Source: Niallia circulans NBRC 13626 (GTDB lineage: Bacteria > Bacillota > Bacilli > Bacillales > Cytobacillaceae). From it: a stretch of 64,000 bases of DNA. The position numbers and the translations under genes are program-made. The notes under the pieces were generated by a model. That model was given only the letters and a program-made list of their open reading frames with translations. It was not told the DNA's origin and made no database searches. Numbering within the stretch: position 1 is the first letter of the stretch; each line of letters starts with the position of its first letter. Positions 39,015 to 48,096 of this stretch are shown one piece after another. Location: the NCBI RefSeq assembly GCF_001591585.1, contig NZ_BCVE01000002.1, positions 124,001 to 188,000 of the forward strand. Reading direction: 5' to 3'.

Positions 39015-40189
39015 TATGCATTCCCTCCTTGTTCTACTAGGGTTACAATTTTCTCAGCACCATCAGCCATTGATTCTGCTGCGACAATATCTACTCCAGA
39101 TTCACGAAGAATTTTTTTGCCAAGCTCCACATTTGTTCCTTCCAAGCGAACAACTAATGGTACATGAAGACTAACTTGCTTTGCGGCTTCTACAATTCCA
39201 GTCGCAATAACATCACATTTCATGATGCCTCCAAAAATATTGACAAAAATCCCCTTCACATTAGAATCAGATAGAATGATTTTAAATGCTTCCGTTACTT
39301 TTTCTGCTGTCGCACCGCCCCCAACATCTAAGAAATTGGCCGGTTCTCCGCCATAATGCTTAACAATATCCATTGTTGCCATAGCAAGTCCAGCACCATT
39401 GACCATACAGCCAATATTTCCATTTAAGGCAATATAGCTTAAATCATATTTAGAAGCTTCTAATTCTTTTTCGTTTTCTTCATCTAAATCTCTATAGGCA
39501 ACAATATCTTTATGTCTATACAATGCATTTGAATCAAAATTTAATTTTGCATCCAATGCAATAATATTTCCATCTTCCGTTAAAACTAAGGGATTAATTT
39601 CAGCAATAGAGCAGTCTTTTTCAACAAATACTTTATATAATCCAGTCATAAAGGCAACCGCTTTATTAACTTGCTTGCTCGGAATGTTAATAGAGAAAGC
39701 AACTCGACGTGCTTGAAATGGTGTTAAGCCAGTCACTGGATCAATAACTTCTTTTACAATCTTCTCTGGGTACTTTTCTGCAATTTCCTCAATTTCTGTA
39801 CCGCCTTCTTCAGAAGCCATCAATACGATTCTAGATGTTGCTCGATCCACAACAAAACCTATGTAATATTCCTTCTTGATTCGGCAACCTTCTTCAATTA
39901 ATAATCGTTTTACAACTTTTCCTTCGGGACCTGTTTGGTGAGTTACTAATGTGCTCCCTAGAATGTCAGAAGCATATGTTTGTACTTCATCTAAGCTTTT
40001 GGCAACTTTTACTCCTCCAGCCTTACCGCGACCACCTGCATGAATTTGCGCTTTCACTACCCATACATCACTATTTAATGTTTCTGCAGCTCGCACTGCC
40101 TCTTCTACTGTAAAAGCTACTTTTCCTTTTGGTACTGCGACGCCATTTAATTCTAAAATCTCTTTCCCCTGATATTCATGAATATTCAA
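39014..40189 (-). CDS. sucC: Succinyl-CoA synthetase beta subunit
   Basis: Beta subunit carrying the ATP-grasp fold. The 391-residue product has the N-terminal [26 protein letters not shown] nucleotide-binding loop, EINPLV, and [15 protein letters not shown]. The start is taken as TTG at 40189: homologues begin MNIHEYQ, and AGGGGTG lies 7 bases upstream. No ATG is available there, and the frame extends 35 codons upstream without homology. Confidence 0.96.
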   Translation of the reverse strand: MNIHEYQGKEILELNGVAVPKGKVAFTVEEAVRAAETLNSDVWVVKAQIHAGGRGKAGGVKVAKSLDEVQTYASDILGSTLVTHQTGPEGKVVKRLLIEEGCRIKKEYYIGFVVDRATSRIVLMASEEGGTEIEEIAEKYPEKIVKEVIDPVTGLTPFQARRVAFSINIPSKQVNKAVAFMTGLYKVFVEKDCSIAEINPLVLTEDGNIIALDAKLNFDSNALYRHKDIVAYRDLDEENEKELEASKYDLSYIALNGNIGCMVNGAGLAMATMDIVKHYGGEPANFLDVGGGATAEKVTEAFKIILSDSNVKGIFVNIFGGIMKCDVIATGIVEAAKQVSLHVPLVVRLEGTNVELGKKILRESGVDIVAAESMADGAEKIVTLVEQGGNA

Positions 40190-40378
40190 GCTTCCACACC
40201 CCTTATTTTCCCTTTTTGTGTAAAATTGGAGACAACTGCATGATGACTTTCGTGAATGAATAACTTTTCCCATCCATTCATTTGTTTTTTCCAAAACATA
40301 AGTATCGTTATCACTGTATTAATATTCTTTTCGAGAGCAAATTACGATTATTTTATGTATTTAGAAAAGACAAAAATA

Positions 40379-40421
40379 TGTTTACGCTTTCATTTTAAAG
40401 GAAAAAACCTTTCTTTGTCTA
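40379..40421 (-). promoter_or_regulatory. sucCD promoter with cre-like operator
   Basis: Minus strand -35 TAGACA (40416-40421), 18-bp spacer, -10 TAAAAT (40392-40397). TGAAAGCGTAAACA at 40379-40392 matches the CcpA cre consensus WGWAANCGNTNWCA at 13 of 14 positions and would lie across the transcription start, a repressing position. This fits carbon catabolite control of a TCA-cycle operon. Confidence 0.5.
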
Positions 40422-40474
40422 TAAAAAAGGCTTTTATCTTTAAATATTTTACAATTAAAAATATTTTTTCTTTC

Positions 40475-40777
40475 TTATTTTGCTTTTTCCCCCTCTTTTT
40501 CCGTTACTTCCTTCTCTAAAGCATAAATAAATGCAAACACTTCTGCCACTGTCATGTATAAATCTTCAGGAATTTGTTCATTTATATTTAATTTACTTAA
40601 AAGCTCTACAAGAGAGGGATCTTCTTGAATTGGAATGTTCTCTTTTTTGGCACGTTCCAGAATTTGTTCTGCGATCACGCCTTTGCCTTTTGCAATAACG
40701 GTAGGGGAAGCGTGTTTTTGCTGTTCATAAGTTAATGCTATTGCTTCTTTCCTTTTTAAAGAATGGTGTTTATTCAT
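40475..40777 (-). CDS. ylqH: FlhB C-terminal domain homologue (YlqH)
   Basis: A 100-residue soluble protein that aligns with the cytoplasmic FlhB C-terminal domain after the cleavage site: SPTVIAKGKGVIAEQILERAKKENIPI then NEQIPEDLYMTVAEVFAFIYAL. The membrane part and the NPTH motif are absent. The ATG at 40777 follows GGGGTGGA by about 9 bases and overlaps the end of ylqG by 4. Standalone FlhB-C proteins (FlhX-like) can partly replace the FlhB domain in other bacteria; the Bacillus role is unknown. Confidence 0.88.
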   Translation of the reverse strand: MNKHHSLKRKEAIALTYEQQKHASPTVIAKGKGVIAEQILERAKKENIPIQEDPSLVELLSKLNINEQIPEDLYMTVAEVFAFIYALEKEVTEKEGEKAK

Positions 40778-42027
40778 ATTTTTATATCCACCCCTCTGTA
40801 GGCATTTCCTTTCACTGCTTGTTGGGAACTCCATATGGGTTTGTTTTCTTTTGACAAGTCTTTCACATGAATAGACAGTAAGGTATAATCTAATTCCCGT
40901 AGTTTTTCTTTTAAGGGCTCCTCTGCCTGTTTAATTAAGGGCATTATTTTTGTTGACTGATCATTTAATATAATCATGTTCATGATTCTATTTTGAATAT
41001 GGATATCAATAACTGTATCTTTTAAATTAGCCAGTTCTAAGTAAAAAAGAATGCGACAATAATTACTATCGACTTTTCCATCTGCTGTTTTTCTGCCATT
41101 ATATTGCATTGTCACATCCACTTGTTGATTAAAAAAACGAAGAGGAATTTCTGTTATCATTTGCATCATTGGACCTGTTTGCTGACTGATAAGCTGATAC
41201 CCTGTCACTTTATCAATTAATTGACCTGCAGTTTCTTTCACAACATCAGGGATATCTTTTCCCATCAATCCTAGCAGCAATGGTTTTAATATTTCTTTAG
41301 TTGTTTGCTCCTCTATTTGCGTATGCTGTAACAATCCCGCTTCAAACGAATAGCCCATTTTATGCAGAACAGCTTTTAGTGAAGCAACGATATTATCTTG
41401 AGCAACCTTTCCACTCTCACTAATCCCCGAAAGGACATCCGCTACCTTTGGTTCTTTAATATGATAGGTAGACAACTGCTGCTGAAGTTCATTTAGCAGC
41501 ACACTAACTCCTTTATTGGATTGCAAGGCGGAAATACTTGCAAATACTTCCTTTGTCAGAGGGAGCTCTCTTTCCATCATAAGACCGATAGTAGCAAGCT
41601 CCTGTTTCCCTATTGATTTTGGCAGCCATTCACCTATAGATCTTATCGCTTCTTTCGAAATTGGTAGATTATTAGATAGTAAAAAATGAAGAAGCAGTTT
41701 ATTTTCTTTCGTATCGGTAAGATGCAGCTGCTGAAGTAATCCATTGATATTCCCCTTTGCAGCTGGAACTTCTGATGACTGCGGCAATACTTTTAGAACT
41801 GGTTTGTTATCTGTAATGGAAACTTGAAACCAATAACTTTTATCAAGAGTTAACGGAATCGTTAGGTTTGCAAGCATTTTTTGTGAGCCTATTTGTACCT
41901 CTGCCATTTGTTGAGGAAAAAGTTTCGTTAATTTCCCATAAACTAGTTGTCCATCTCGTAATTCCAGACTTTTATTACTCATAAGGTTTTCTTGAAATAA
42001 AGTTTGGACAATATGGTTCACATTCAT
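40774..42027 (-). CDS. ylqG: FliK-like protein of unknown function (YlqG)
   Basis: A 417-residue, mostly helical soluble protein. The N-terminal part resembles a small beta domain (LELRDGQLVYGKLTKLFPQQMAEVQIGSQ), and the C-terminal part (about 280-400, PLRFFNQQVDVTMQYNG then CRILFYLELANLKDTVIDIHI) recalls the FliK C-terminal fold. Order rnhB-ylqG-ylqH-sucC is as in B. subtilis. It overlaps ylqH by 4 bases, so a FliK-like and a FlhB-C-like protein are made together. Function is unproven. Confidence 0.75.
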   Translation of the reverse strand: MNVNHIVQTLFQENLMSNKSLELRDGQLVYGKLTKLFPQQMAEVQIGSQKMLANLTIPLTLDKSYWFQVSITDNKPVLKVLPQSSEVPAAKGNINGLLQQLHLTDTKENKLLLHFLLSNNLPISKEAIRSIGEWLPKSIGKQELATIGLMMERELPLTKEVFASISALQSNKGVSVLLNELQQQLSTYHIKEPKVADVLSGISESGKVAQDNIVASLKAVLHKMGYSFEAGLLQHTQIEEQTTKEILKPLLLGLMGKDIPDVVKETAGQLIDKVTGYQLISQQTGPMMQMITEIPLRFFNQQVDVTMQYNGRKTADGKVDSNYCRILFYLELANLKDTVIDIHIQNRIMNMIILNDQSTKIMPLIKQAEEPLKEKLRELDYTLLSIHVKDLSKENKPIWSSQQAVKGNAYRGVDIKI

Positions 42028-42057
42028 CTTTCTCTTCCTCCTTCCTTACAGATTCAG

Positions 42058-42834
42058 CTAGTTATTTTCTACCATCTCTTTTACAGGGGAAAAACTTTTA
42101 CGATGATGAATAGTAATTCCGTACTCTTTAAGAGCAGCTAAATGTTCCTGTGTCCCATAGCCCATGTTTGTCGCAAAATGGTATTCTGGATATTCTTGAT
42201 GCAGCTCTTTCATCATACGATCTCTTGTCACTTTTGCTATTATACTTGCTGCAGCAATAGAGACACTTTTACTGTCTCCTTTAATAAGAGATTGACTTGG
42301 ATATGGTGTCGTTAATTTCATTGCGTCAATTAGTAAGTAGTCTGGCGTTTGTGAAAGTTCATTAATTGCTAGAAGCATCCCTTTTTTTGCTGCTTGATAA
42401 ATATTTATACGATCAATTTCAGCAGGTGAAATAATTCCCACGCCAATGGCAATTGCTTCTTTTTGGATTATCTCGTAAAATAATTCTCTTTTTTTCTCAG
42501 ATAATTTTTTTGAGTCATCGATACCTGGTAAATAGAAATCTTCTGGCAGGATGACAGCTGCTGTAACAACAGGCCCTGCAAGCGGTCCTCTGCCAACCTC
42601 ATCGATTCCTGCTATATATGTATAACCTTGCTTTCTGATAATTTGTTCATAGTGGTTCATTGATAGAAAGTGATGATGGAGCTTTTCTTCCTTCTCTATC
42701 CGCTTCTTCCACGCTTCTAAAAGCTTCTGAGCCCCTTTCCTCTCGTCTTTTTCTAATTCAAGGATAAATGGGTCATTTACTTCCCTTATTGCTTCTAGCG
42801 CCTCTTTGATATCTTTCATTGTTGCTAATTTCAT
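42058..42834 (-). CDS. rnhB: Ribonuclease HII
   Basis: Cleaves RNA embedded in DNA, including single misincorporated ribonucleotides. The 258-residue product has an N-terminal substrate-binding extension typical of Bacillus RNase HII (about 1-70) and catalytic motifs [23 protein letters not shown], and [21 protein letters not shown]. The ATG at 42834 is preceded by a GAGGTG. A terminator at 43022-43056 separates it from rbgA. Confidence 0.97.
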   Translation of the reverse strand: MKLATMKDIKEALEAIREVNDPFILELEKDERKGAQKLLEAWKKRIEKEEKLHHHFLSMNHYEQIIRKQGYTYIAGIDEVGRGPLAGPVVTAAVILPEDFYLPGIDDSKKLSEKKRELFYEIIQKEAIAIGVGIISPAEIDRINIYQAAKKGMLLAINELSQTPDYLLIDAMKLTTPYPSQSLIKGDSKSVSIAAASIIAKVTRDRMMKELHQEYPEYHFATNMGYGTQEHLAALKEYGITIHHRKSFSPVKEMVENN

Positions 42835-42851
42835 TGTTTACACCTCAGTAG

Positions 42852-42953
42852 TTATATCGGTTCAATCGCTTCCTTTTTTATAGCCCCGATCACATTCCCT
42901 TCCAAGAGACCGGTCCTATAAATGGTCCTATTATTCCGTGTGGGATGCTTCAT
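42852..42953 (-). CDS. Candidate 33-residue small protein upstream of rnhB
   Basis: An open frame of 33 codons starting at ATG 42953 with GGGAGA about 11 bases upstream and ending 17 bases before the rnhB ATG. The peptide is basic at the N-terminus (MKHPTRNNR) and ends VIGAIKKEAIEPI. The RNA also contains ATAGGACC twice. I do not recognise it; it could be a chance frame or an upstream peptide coupled to rnhB. Confidence 0.3.
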   Translation of the reverse strand: MKHPTRNNRTIYRTGLLEGNVIGAIKKEAIEPI

Positions 42954-43021
42954 ATCATTTCTTATCTCCCATATGATTCAAAGCGCTGGACCTAATCATT
43001 TATAGGTAAATATATATTACA

Positions 43022-43056
43022 TAAAAAAGAGAAGTGTCTGTTTTTAGCCACTTCTC
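43022..43056 (-). terminator. Intrinsic terminator after rbgA
   Basis: An 8-bp perfect stem (43029-43036 with 43049-43056), followed on the minus strand by six T residues. It ends the lepB-rbgA transcript. Confidence 0.85.
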
Positions 43057-43071
43057 CTTGCAGTTTTTCCC

Positions 43072-43923
43072 TTACATTTCGTCTGCTCTTTCAAAAGTTA
43101 GCGGACCAAACTTTTCACCTCTAATGTCACGAATAATTAGTTCCGTTACTTTATCATAGTTAACGATACCGCCACCCGACAGAGCTCCTCTTATCTCACC
43201 GATACGATCAAACAGCTCTACTGTATCTTCTGGAATTATTTCTAATTGGTACCTTTCTTTTAAACGTTGCGGATACTCTTTTTCCAAAAAACGAAGTCCG
43301 AATATAGCAATGTCCTGCAAATTCAAAATTGTATCCTTTATCGCACCTGTTAATGCAAGCTTTAAGCCTACTTCCTGATCTTCAAATTTCGGCCATAGTA
43401 TTCCTGGTGTATCTAATAACTCCAGTTCTTTCCCTACTTTAATCCATTGCTGCGCTTTCGTCACACCAGGTGTATTCCCCGTTTTGGCAATGTTTTTCTT
43501 TGCCAACCGATTAATTAAAGTAGATTTACCTGCATTAGGAATTCCAACAATCATCGCTCGAATCGCTCGAGGTCTAATCCCTTTCGCTTTCATCCGATCA
43601 AATTTTTCTGCTAGTACTTCTTTTGCTAAAGCAGTAATTTCTTTCATTCCAACACCTGCTTGAGAGTTAATCGCAAGTGCTCTTATTCCTTGACTTTGAA
43701 AATAACGAATCCATTCTTTCGTTCGTTCTTTATCTGCCATATCTGCTTTATTTAACAAAACAATTCTTGGCTTATGCTGGATAATTTCATCAATCATTGG
43801 ATTTCGTGAAGATTGCGGAATTCTCGCATCCACTAATTCAAAAATAATATCAACTAGCTTTAATTTTTCCGTTACTTGCCTTCTGGCTTTTGCCATATGC
43901 CCTGGAAACCATTGTATAGTCAT
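43072..43923 (-). CDS. rbgA: Ribosome biogenesis GTPase RbgA (YlqF)
   Basis: Circularly permuted GTPase essential for late 50S assembly in B. subtilis. The 283-residue product starts [15 protein letters not shown] and has motifs in permuted order: G4 LNKADM (about 58-63), G1 GIPNAGKST (about 129-137), G2 GNTPGVTK, G3 DTPG. A C-terminal helical domain contacts rRNA. It follows lepB by 28 bases. Confidence 0.97.
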   Translation of the reverse strand: MTIQWFPGHMAKARRQVTEKLKLVDIIFELVDARIPQSSRNPMIDEIIQHKPRIVLLNKADMADKERTKEWIRYFQSQGIRALAINSQAGVGMKEITALAKEVLAEKFDRMKAKGIRPRAIRAMIVGIPNAGKSTLINRLAKKNIAKTGNTPGVTKAQQWIKVGKELELLDTPGILWPKFEDQEVGLKLALTGAIKDTILNLQDIAIFGLRFLEKEYPQRLKERYQLEIIPEDTVELFDRIGEIRGALSGGGIVNYDKVTELIIRDIRGEKFGPLTFERADEM

Positions 43924-43951
43924 GCATGCACCTCTATTTCTCCCACTAACA

Positions 43952-44488
43952 TTATTCTACTATTTTCCAATCAGCTATTGGCCAATATACCACACTCGTA
44001 GTACCAATAATTTTATCAAAGCCAATTGTACCGATATGACGACTGTCTTTACTATTGCGACGGTTATCTCCCATCACAAATAATTCTCCTTTTGGCACAG
44101 TTGCTGTAAAGTCTTCTGTTAGAGGGCCTATTACGCCTTCTTTATTATGTTCTAAATAAGGTTCTTCATAAGCTTGTCCGTTCACATATAAAACATCATC
44201 GCGATATTCAATTGTATCTCCGGGTAGACCAATTACTCTTTTTATATAGTCCTTACCTTCTGGAGCGTGGAACACAACAATATCAAAACGCTTCGGTTCA
44301 CTTACTTTGTAATTTATCTTATTGACAATCATTCGATCTTGATCTAGCAATGTAGACTGCATGGACTCACCATCAACTACAATTGGAGCAAATAAAAAAT
44401 AGCGAATAACAACAGCAAGTAAAACAGCAATTATTAATGCTTTACTCCATTCCCAAATTTCATTTTTCTTCTTCTTTTCAGTTGCCAT
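43952..44488 (-). CDS. lepB: Signal peptidase I
   Basis: Membrane protease that removes Sec signal peptides. The 178-residue product has a basic N-terminus, one membrane helix (about 14-34), catalytic Ser42 (DGESMQSTL), catalytic Lys83 ([11 protein letters not shown]), and the C-terminal box [15 protein letters not shown]. Size fits Gram-positive SipS-type enzymes. The ATG at 44488 is chosen over a TTG/GTG pair just upstream, but the choice is not firm. Confidence 0.95.
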   Translation of the reverse strand: MATEKKKKNEIWEWSKALIIAVLLAVVIRYFLFAPIVVDGESMQSTLLDQDRMIVNKINYKVSEPKRFDIVVFHAPEGKDYIKRVIGLPGDTIEYRDDVLYVNGQAYEEPYLEHNKEGVIGPLTEDFTATVPKGELFVMGDNRRNSKDSRHIGTIGFDKIIGTTSVVYWPIADWKIVE

Positions 44489-44513
44489 ACCTTTCACCAA
44501 TCCTTAACTGAAC

Positions 44514-44543
44514 AATATAGGTATTTTTTTATGTATGGTTAAA
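44514..44543 (-). promoter_or_regulatory. Possible lepB promoter
   Basis: Minus strand -35 TTTAAC (44538-44543), 18-bp spacer, -10 TATATT (44514-44519). It lies only 26 bases before the lepB start. The rest of the gap up to the rplS terminator (44544-44789) shows nothing I can name. Confidence 0.3.
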
Positions 44544-44789
44544 AGTTCTCTACCATGATAATATTTTAGCGGAATTTCCGGATGAAGTAAAATTGGAAAG
44601 ATTGCAGTTGGACTTTTGTTCCAGATTACTCCAATTATTAGCATAAAGATTAGAAATAGATTTGCTAAGTTGTGATTCCATTAAAAGACCACTTCATTTT
44701 CCTTTCTCAGCATCCCCCTCATTTTTGGATGAATTATAGGACTATTATTTCTAATATGCGAGTTTTCTATAAGCAGCATTTAAGGATAT

Positions 44790-44824
44790 AAAAAAGAGCT
44801 TGTTACAAGAACAGGCTCTTTTTT
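44790..44824 (-). terminator. Intrinsic terminator after rplS
   Basis: A stem centred on AAAAAGAGC/GCTCTTTTT, extended inward by TGTT/AACA, with a T-run on the minus strand. It ends 8 bases past the rplS stop, making rplS a single-gene unit. Confidence 0.9.
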
Positions 44825-44832
44825 GGTAACAA

Positions 44833-45284
<452 letters not shown>

Positions 45285-45290
45285 AGTGTT

Positions 45291-45319
45291 ATCTTAACAT
45301 AAAAGGAGCATAACAGCAA
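45291..45319 (-). promoter_or_regulatory. Sigma-A-type promoter of rplS
   Basis: Minus strand -35 TTGCTG (45314-45319), 17-bp spacer, -10 TAAGAT (45291-45296) with an extended TG. An 8-bp inverted repeat AAGGAGCA/TGCTCCTT (about 45303-45357) overlaps it and may terminate trmD transcripts. Confidence 0.6.
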
Positions 45320-45397
45320 TATTTTTTCTGAAAATAATAGTATTACCTTGCTCCTTAATAGATTCCTTCATCAAATCATCAACAATTCCATCCCCCA

Positions 45398-46141
45398 TTA
45401 GCTTGGATGATGCTGATTTGTTAGCTCTTTTACCAACTTTTTCTGCTTCTCAGTCAGCGGATAATTTTCGAGTAAATCTGGTCGTCTTTCAATCGTTCTT
45501 CGGAAGGATTCCCTTTCTCTCCATTCATCAATATGTGCATGATTTCCAGAAAGCAGCGTGTCTGGTACCTTCATTCCTCGGAAATCGGCTGGACGAGTGT
45601 AATGAGGATGCTCCAACAAACCAGTGCTAAAAGAGTCATTAACATGGGATGCTTCTTTTCCAAGCACGCCTGGTAATAAACGTACTACACTATCAATAAC
45701 GACCATAGCCCCTAATTCGCCGCCTGTAAGGACATAATCACCAATGGAGATTTCATCTGTCACTAAATGTTCTCTAATTCTCTCATCATAGCCTTCATAA
45801 TGTCCGCAAATGAAAATCAAATGCTCTTCTTGTGCTAATTCCTCTGCTTTTGCTTGACTGTATCTTTCGCCTTGAGGGCACATCAAGATGACACGAGGCT
45901 TTCTGTTATCTTTTGGTTTTAGAGCGTCCACAGCGTCAAATATAGGCTGTGGCTTCAACACCATTCCCGCACCTCCTCCATATGGATAATCATCAACGGT
46001 TTGATGTTTATTATCGGCATAATCGCGAAAATTGACGATCTTATAAGCTACTTTTTCCGCTTCTTGTGCTTTTTTTAAAATGGAGCTATGAAGGACGCCT
46101 TCAAACATCTCAGGAAATAAAGTCAATACGTCAATTTTCAT
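45398..46141 (-). CDS. trmD: tRNA (guanine-N1)-methyltransferase TrmD
   Basis: SPOUT methyltransferase that makes m1G37 in tRNAs to prevent frameshifting. The 247-residue product has [13 protein letters not shown], the knot region [12 protein letters not shown] and [29 protein letters not shown], and VLLSGNH-like [13 protein letters not shown]. Its ATG overlaps the rimM stop by one base. Confidence 0.98.
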   Translation of the reverse strand: MKIDVLTLFPEMFEGVLHSSILKKAQEAEKVAYKIVNFRDYADNKHQTVDDYPYGGGAGMVLKPQPIFDAVDALKPKDNRKPRVILMCPQGERYSQAKAEELAQEEHLIFICGHYEGYDERIREHLVTDEISIGDYVLTGGELGAMVVIDSVVRLLPGVLGKEASHVNDSFSTGLLEHPHYTRPADFRGMKVPDTLLSGNHAHIDEWRERESFRRTIERRPDLLENYPLTEKQKKLVKELTNQHHPS

Positions 46142-46659
46142 TAAGACAACAGCCCTTCCATCGGCTCTATGACAACTACTTTTTCTTCTACATCTACTTT
46201 CATGACTACCTCTTCAATATAAGGAATTAAAATTTCACTCTTATCTTTACCCTTTACCACCCAAACATCATTTGCACCTGGTGTTAAAATTTCTGTGATT
46301 TCTCCAAGTTCTTCTCCTTCAACTGTCACTACTTTACAGCCAATAATTTCATGGAAGTAATATTCATTCTCCGCAAGCTCACCTAAAAAACTCTCTGGAA
46401 CCTTCAGGAGACCACCCTTCATAAATTCTACATCATTTACATTATCATAGCCTTCAAATGTAAGTAGATTGAAGTTCTTATGCTCACGATGACTTTTAAT
46501 TTTCAGTTCTAGGGGATTTGCTTTATCGTTTTGAAAAAAATAAATGGTGTTTCCAATTTTATATCGTTCTTCTGGAAAATCAGTACGAGAAATGACGCGG
46601 ATTTCTCCTCTTATCCCATGGGTATTCACAACTTTTCCAACATTAAACCATTTTTCCAT
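46141..46659 (-). CDS. rimM: Ribosome maturation factor RimM
   Basis: Assists 30S head assembly by binding S19. The 172-residue product has the N-terminal RimM domain ([19 protein letters not shown]) and a C-terminal PRC-barrel ([25 protein letters not shown]). The ATG at 46659 with GAGGTGA is favoured over one three codons earlier. It lies directly after ylqD. Confidence 0.97.
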   Translation of the reverse strand: MEKWFNVGKVVNTHGIRGEIRVISRTDFPEERYKIGNTIYFFQNDKANPLELKIKSHREHKNFNLLTFEGYDNVNDVEFMKGGLLKVPESFLGELAENEYYFHEIIGCKVVTVEGEELGEITEILTPGANDVWVVKGKDKSEILIPYIEEVVMKVDVEEKVVVIEPMEGLLS

Positions 46660-46670
46660 TACCTTCACCT

Positions 46671-47048
46671 CTATCGAATATCAACCACTATTCCATCTTT
46701 GACAACAATCGTCTTCTTAGTACTTTCCCAAGCCTGTCCCACTTGAACATCAACAAGTCCCATTACTTCCTGTTCTTTAATCTCTGTCCCTAACGGTAGT
46801 ATATGTAATTGCTTTAATTGAAACTCTATCGTTTTTTGTTTCTCTAATTTATTTGTAACTTCCTTACGAAAAAAAGTTTTTATTTCCGAAATAGAAGGAT
46901 TATTTTTCAATTGTTTTCTTTCTTCAAATTGAAGCTGCTGTATTTCTTTTTCTAACTGCTGTATTTCTTGCCTATATCGATCGGAAATCGACTTTTTGGT
47001 AGTTTCGGTTAATACTTGTTTTACTGTTACAGACTGAAGAATCTTCAT
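46671..47048 (-). CDS. ylqD: YlqD family protein
   Basis: A 125-residue protein of unknown function, conserved between khpA and rimM in Bacillaceae. It begins [15 protein letters not shown], continues with a Gln/Glu/Lys-rich coiled coil (about 25-85), and ends with a small beta-rich domain ([14 protein letters not shown] and [12 protein letters not shown]). No membrane segment is present. A strong AGGAGG precedes the ATG. Confidence 0.9.
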   Translation of the reverse strand: MKILQSVTVKQVLTETTKKSISDRYRQEIQQLEKEIQQLQFEERKQLKNNPSISEIKTFFRKEVTNKLEKQKTIEFQLKQLHILPLGTEIKEQEVMGLVDVQVGQAWESTKKTIVVKDGIVVDIR

Positions 47049-47238
47049 TCACTTCCTCCTAACAGATGACAACTTTAGTCCTTACTACTAACAAAGTAAC
47101 ACAGATTACTGTTTTCGTCTAAAAACAAAGGGGGGAATCAATTTTCCGAACGTAATTACAACTATTTTTCAGAAAAGTTGCCGTTTGTTTCTGCCTTTTA
47201 GGGTAATGAAGTTATATTAGCTATTTATAGTGCGATCA

Positions 47239-47347
47239 TCAGCCCAAAATCTCGATTTATCACCCAATCCTGCTTTCATATCAGCCGAATTTCCGATTTA
47301 TCAGCCAAACACGCTCTCTTTTCAGCCAAATTTCCATTTTATCAGCC
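47239..47347. repeat. Six-copy TCAGCC tandem repeat, 20-21-bp period
   Basis: TCAGCC (one copy TCACCC) starts at 47239, 47260, 47281, 47301, 47322 and 47342. The spacing is thus 20 or 21 bp throughout, with the in-between sequence following a loose AAATTTCCATTTA pattern. The array lies between the khpA terminator and ylqD. It has no open frame across it. Confidence 0.85.
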
Positions 47348-47365
47348 AAGGCTACTATTTCCCCT

Positions 47366-47402
47366 AAAAAATAAAGGAAGGAGGGTTCCCCCTCCTTCCT
47401 TT
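47366..47402 (-). terminator. Intrinsic terminator after khpA
   Basis: A 13-bp perfect, GC-containing stem (47373-47385 with 47390-47402), 4-base loop, followed on the minus strand by ATTTTTT. It begins 4 bases after the khpA stop and uncouples rpsP-khpA from ylqD-rimM-trmD. Confidence 0.92.
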
Positions 47403-47406
47403 TCAT

Positions 47407-47637
47407 TTAATCTCTAATATCAACAATAATTTTCTTTTGTTGTAATGATCCTGCTGCATAAACAATCGTTCGAATTGCTCTAGCAACTCGCCCTTGCTTC
47501 CCTATTACCTTTCCAATGTCATTCTCGTTGACAGAAAGCAAGTAAGTGATACGATTATCCTCTTCTGTTACAGTTACAGCAACTTCCTCTGGAAAATCAA
47601 CAAGGGGCTTAACAATCGTTTCTATAAGCTCTTTCAT
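47407..47637 (-). CDS. khpA: KH-domain RNA-binding protein KhpA (YlqC)
   Basis: A 76-residue single KH domain with the GxxG loop in VIGKQGRVARAIRTI (GKQG). KhpA pairs with KhpB/Jag in other Firmicutes and affects cell division and RNA binding. It lies 11 bases after rpsP, the conserved neighbour. Confidence 0.95.
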   Translation of the reverse strand: MKELIETIVKPLVDFPEEVAVTVTEEDNRITYLLSVNENDIGKVIGKQGRVARAIRTIVYAAGSLQQKKIIVDIRD

Positions 47638-47648
47638 TGCATCAAATA

Positions 47649-47921
47649 TTATTTACCGTTTTTGATATTGTGGAATTTCTCCATAATACCTTGGTTAGAG
47701 AATAGGTTACGTACTGTATCAGATGGTTTTGCACCATTTTGTAACCATTGTAGAGCTTTATCTTCGTTGATTTCCACGATAGCAGGGTTTGCTACTGGAT
47801 TGTAAGTTCCTACTGTTTCAATGAAACGTCCATCACGTGGTGAACGAGAATCTGCTACTACGATACGATAAAAAGGAGATTTTTTTGCTCCCATTCTTTT
47901 TAAACGAATTTTTACTGCCAT
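47649..47921 (-). CDS. rpsP: 30S ribosomal protein S16
   Basis: Small-subunit assembly protein. The 90-residue product has [31 protein letters not shown] in its first 32 residues and the EKALQWL-like [17 protein letters not shown] helix. The start codon follows GGAGGTGC. A promoter lies about 40 bases upstream. Confidence 0.98.
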   Translation of the reverse strand: MAVKIRLKRMGAKKSPFYRIVVADSRSPRDGRFIETVGTYNPVANPAIVEINEDKALQWLQNGAKPSDTVRNLFSNQGIMEKFHNIKNGK

Positions 47922-47961
47922 TTAATATTGCACCTCCGAATAGTTTCACACAAGATAGTAT

Positions 47962-47989
47962 ATTATCAGATACTCCAACACTTTGTAAA
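47962..47989 (-). promoter_or_regulatory. Promoter of rpsP-khpA
   Basis: Minus strand -35 TTTACA (47984-47989), 16-bp spacer, -10 GATAAT (47962-47967). A perfect inverted repeat ACACTTTnnAAAGTGT overlaps the -35. On the plus strand this hairpin is followed by a T-run, so it could also stop antisense transcription. Confidence 0.55.
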
Positions 47990-48096
47990 GTGTTTTTTCT
48001 TGTCAGTGTTAAAAATCTTTATTTAAGCCCTCTCACAGGCAGTCTCCGCGCCATTCCAATGGACAAACAGATCCTCTTTTTTACAAATAATCGCTG

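Noticed and set aside
47164-47178. CodY-box-like sequence upstream of ylqD
   Set aside because: Matches 13 of 15 bases, but lies about 115 bases from the gene away from a good promoter, and one such match is expected by chance.
47239-47347. TCAGCC array considered as a CRISPR
   Set aside because: The repeated unit is only 6-8 bases with about 14-base spacers, far below CRISPR dimensions, and the spacers resemble one another.
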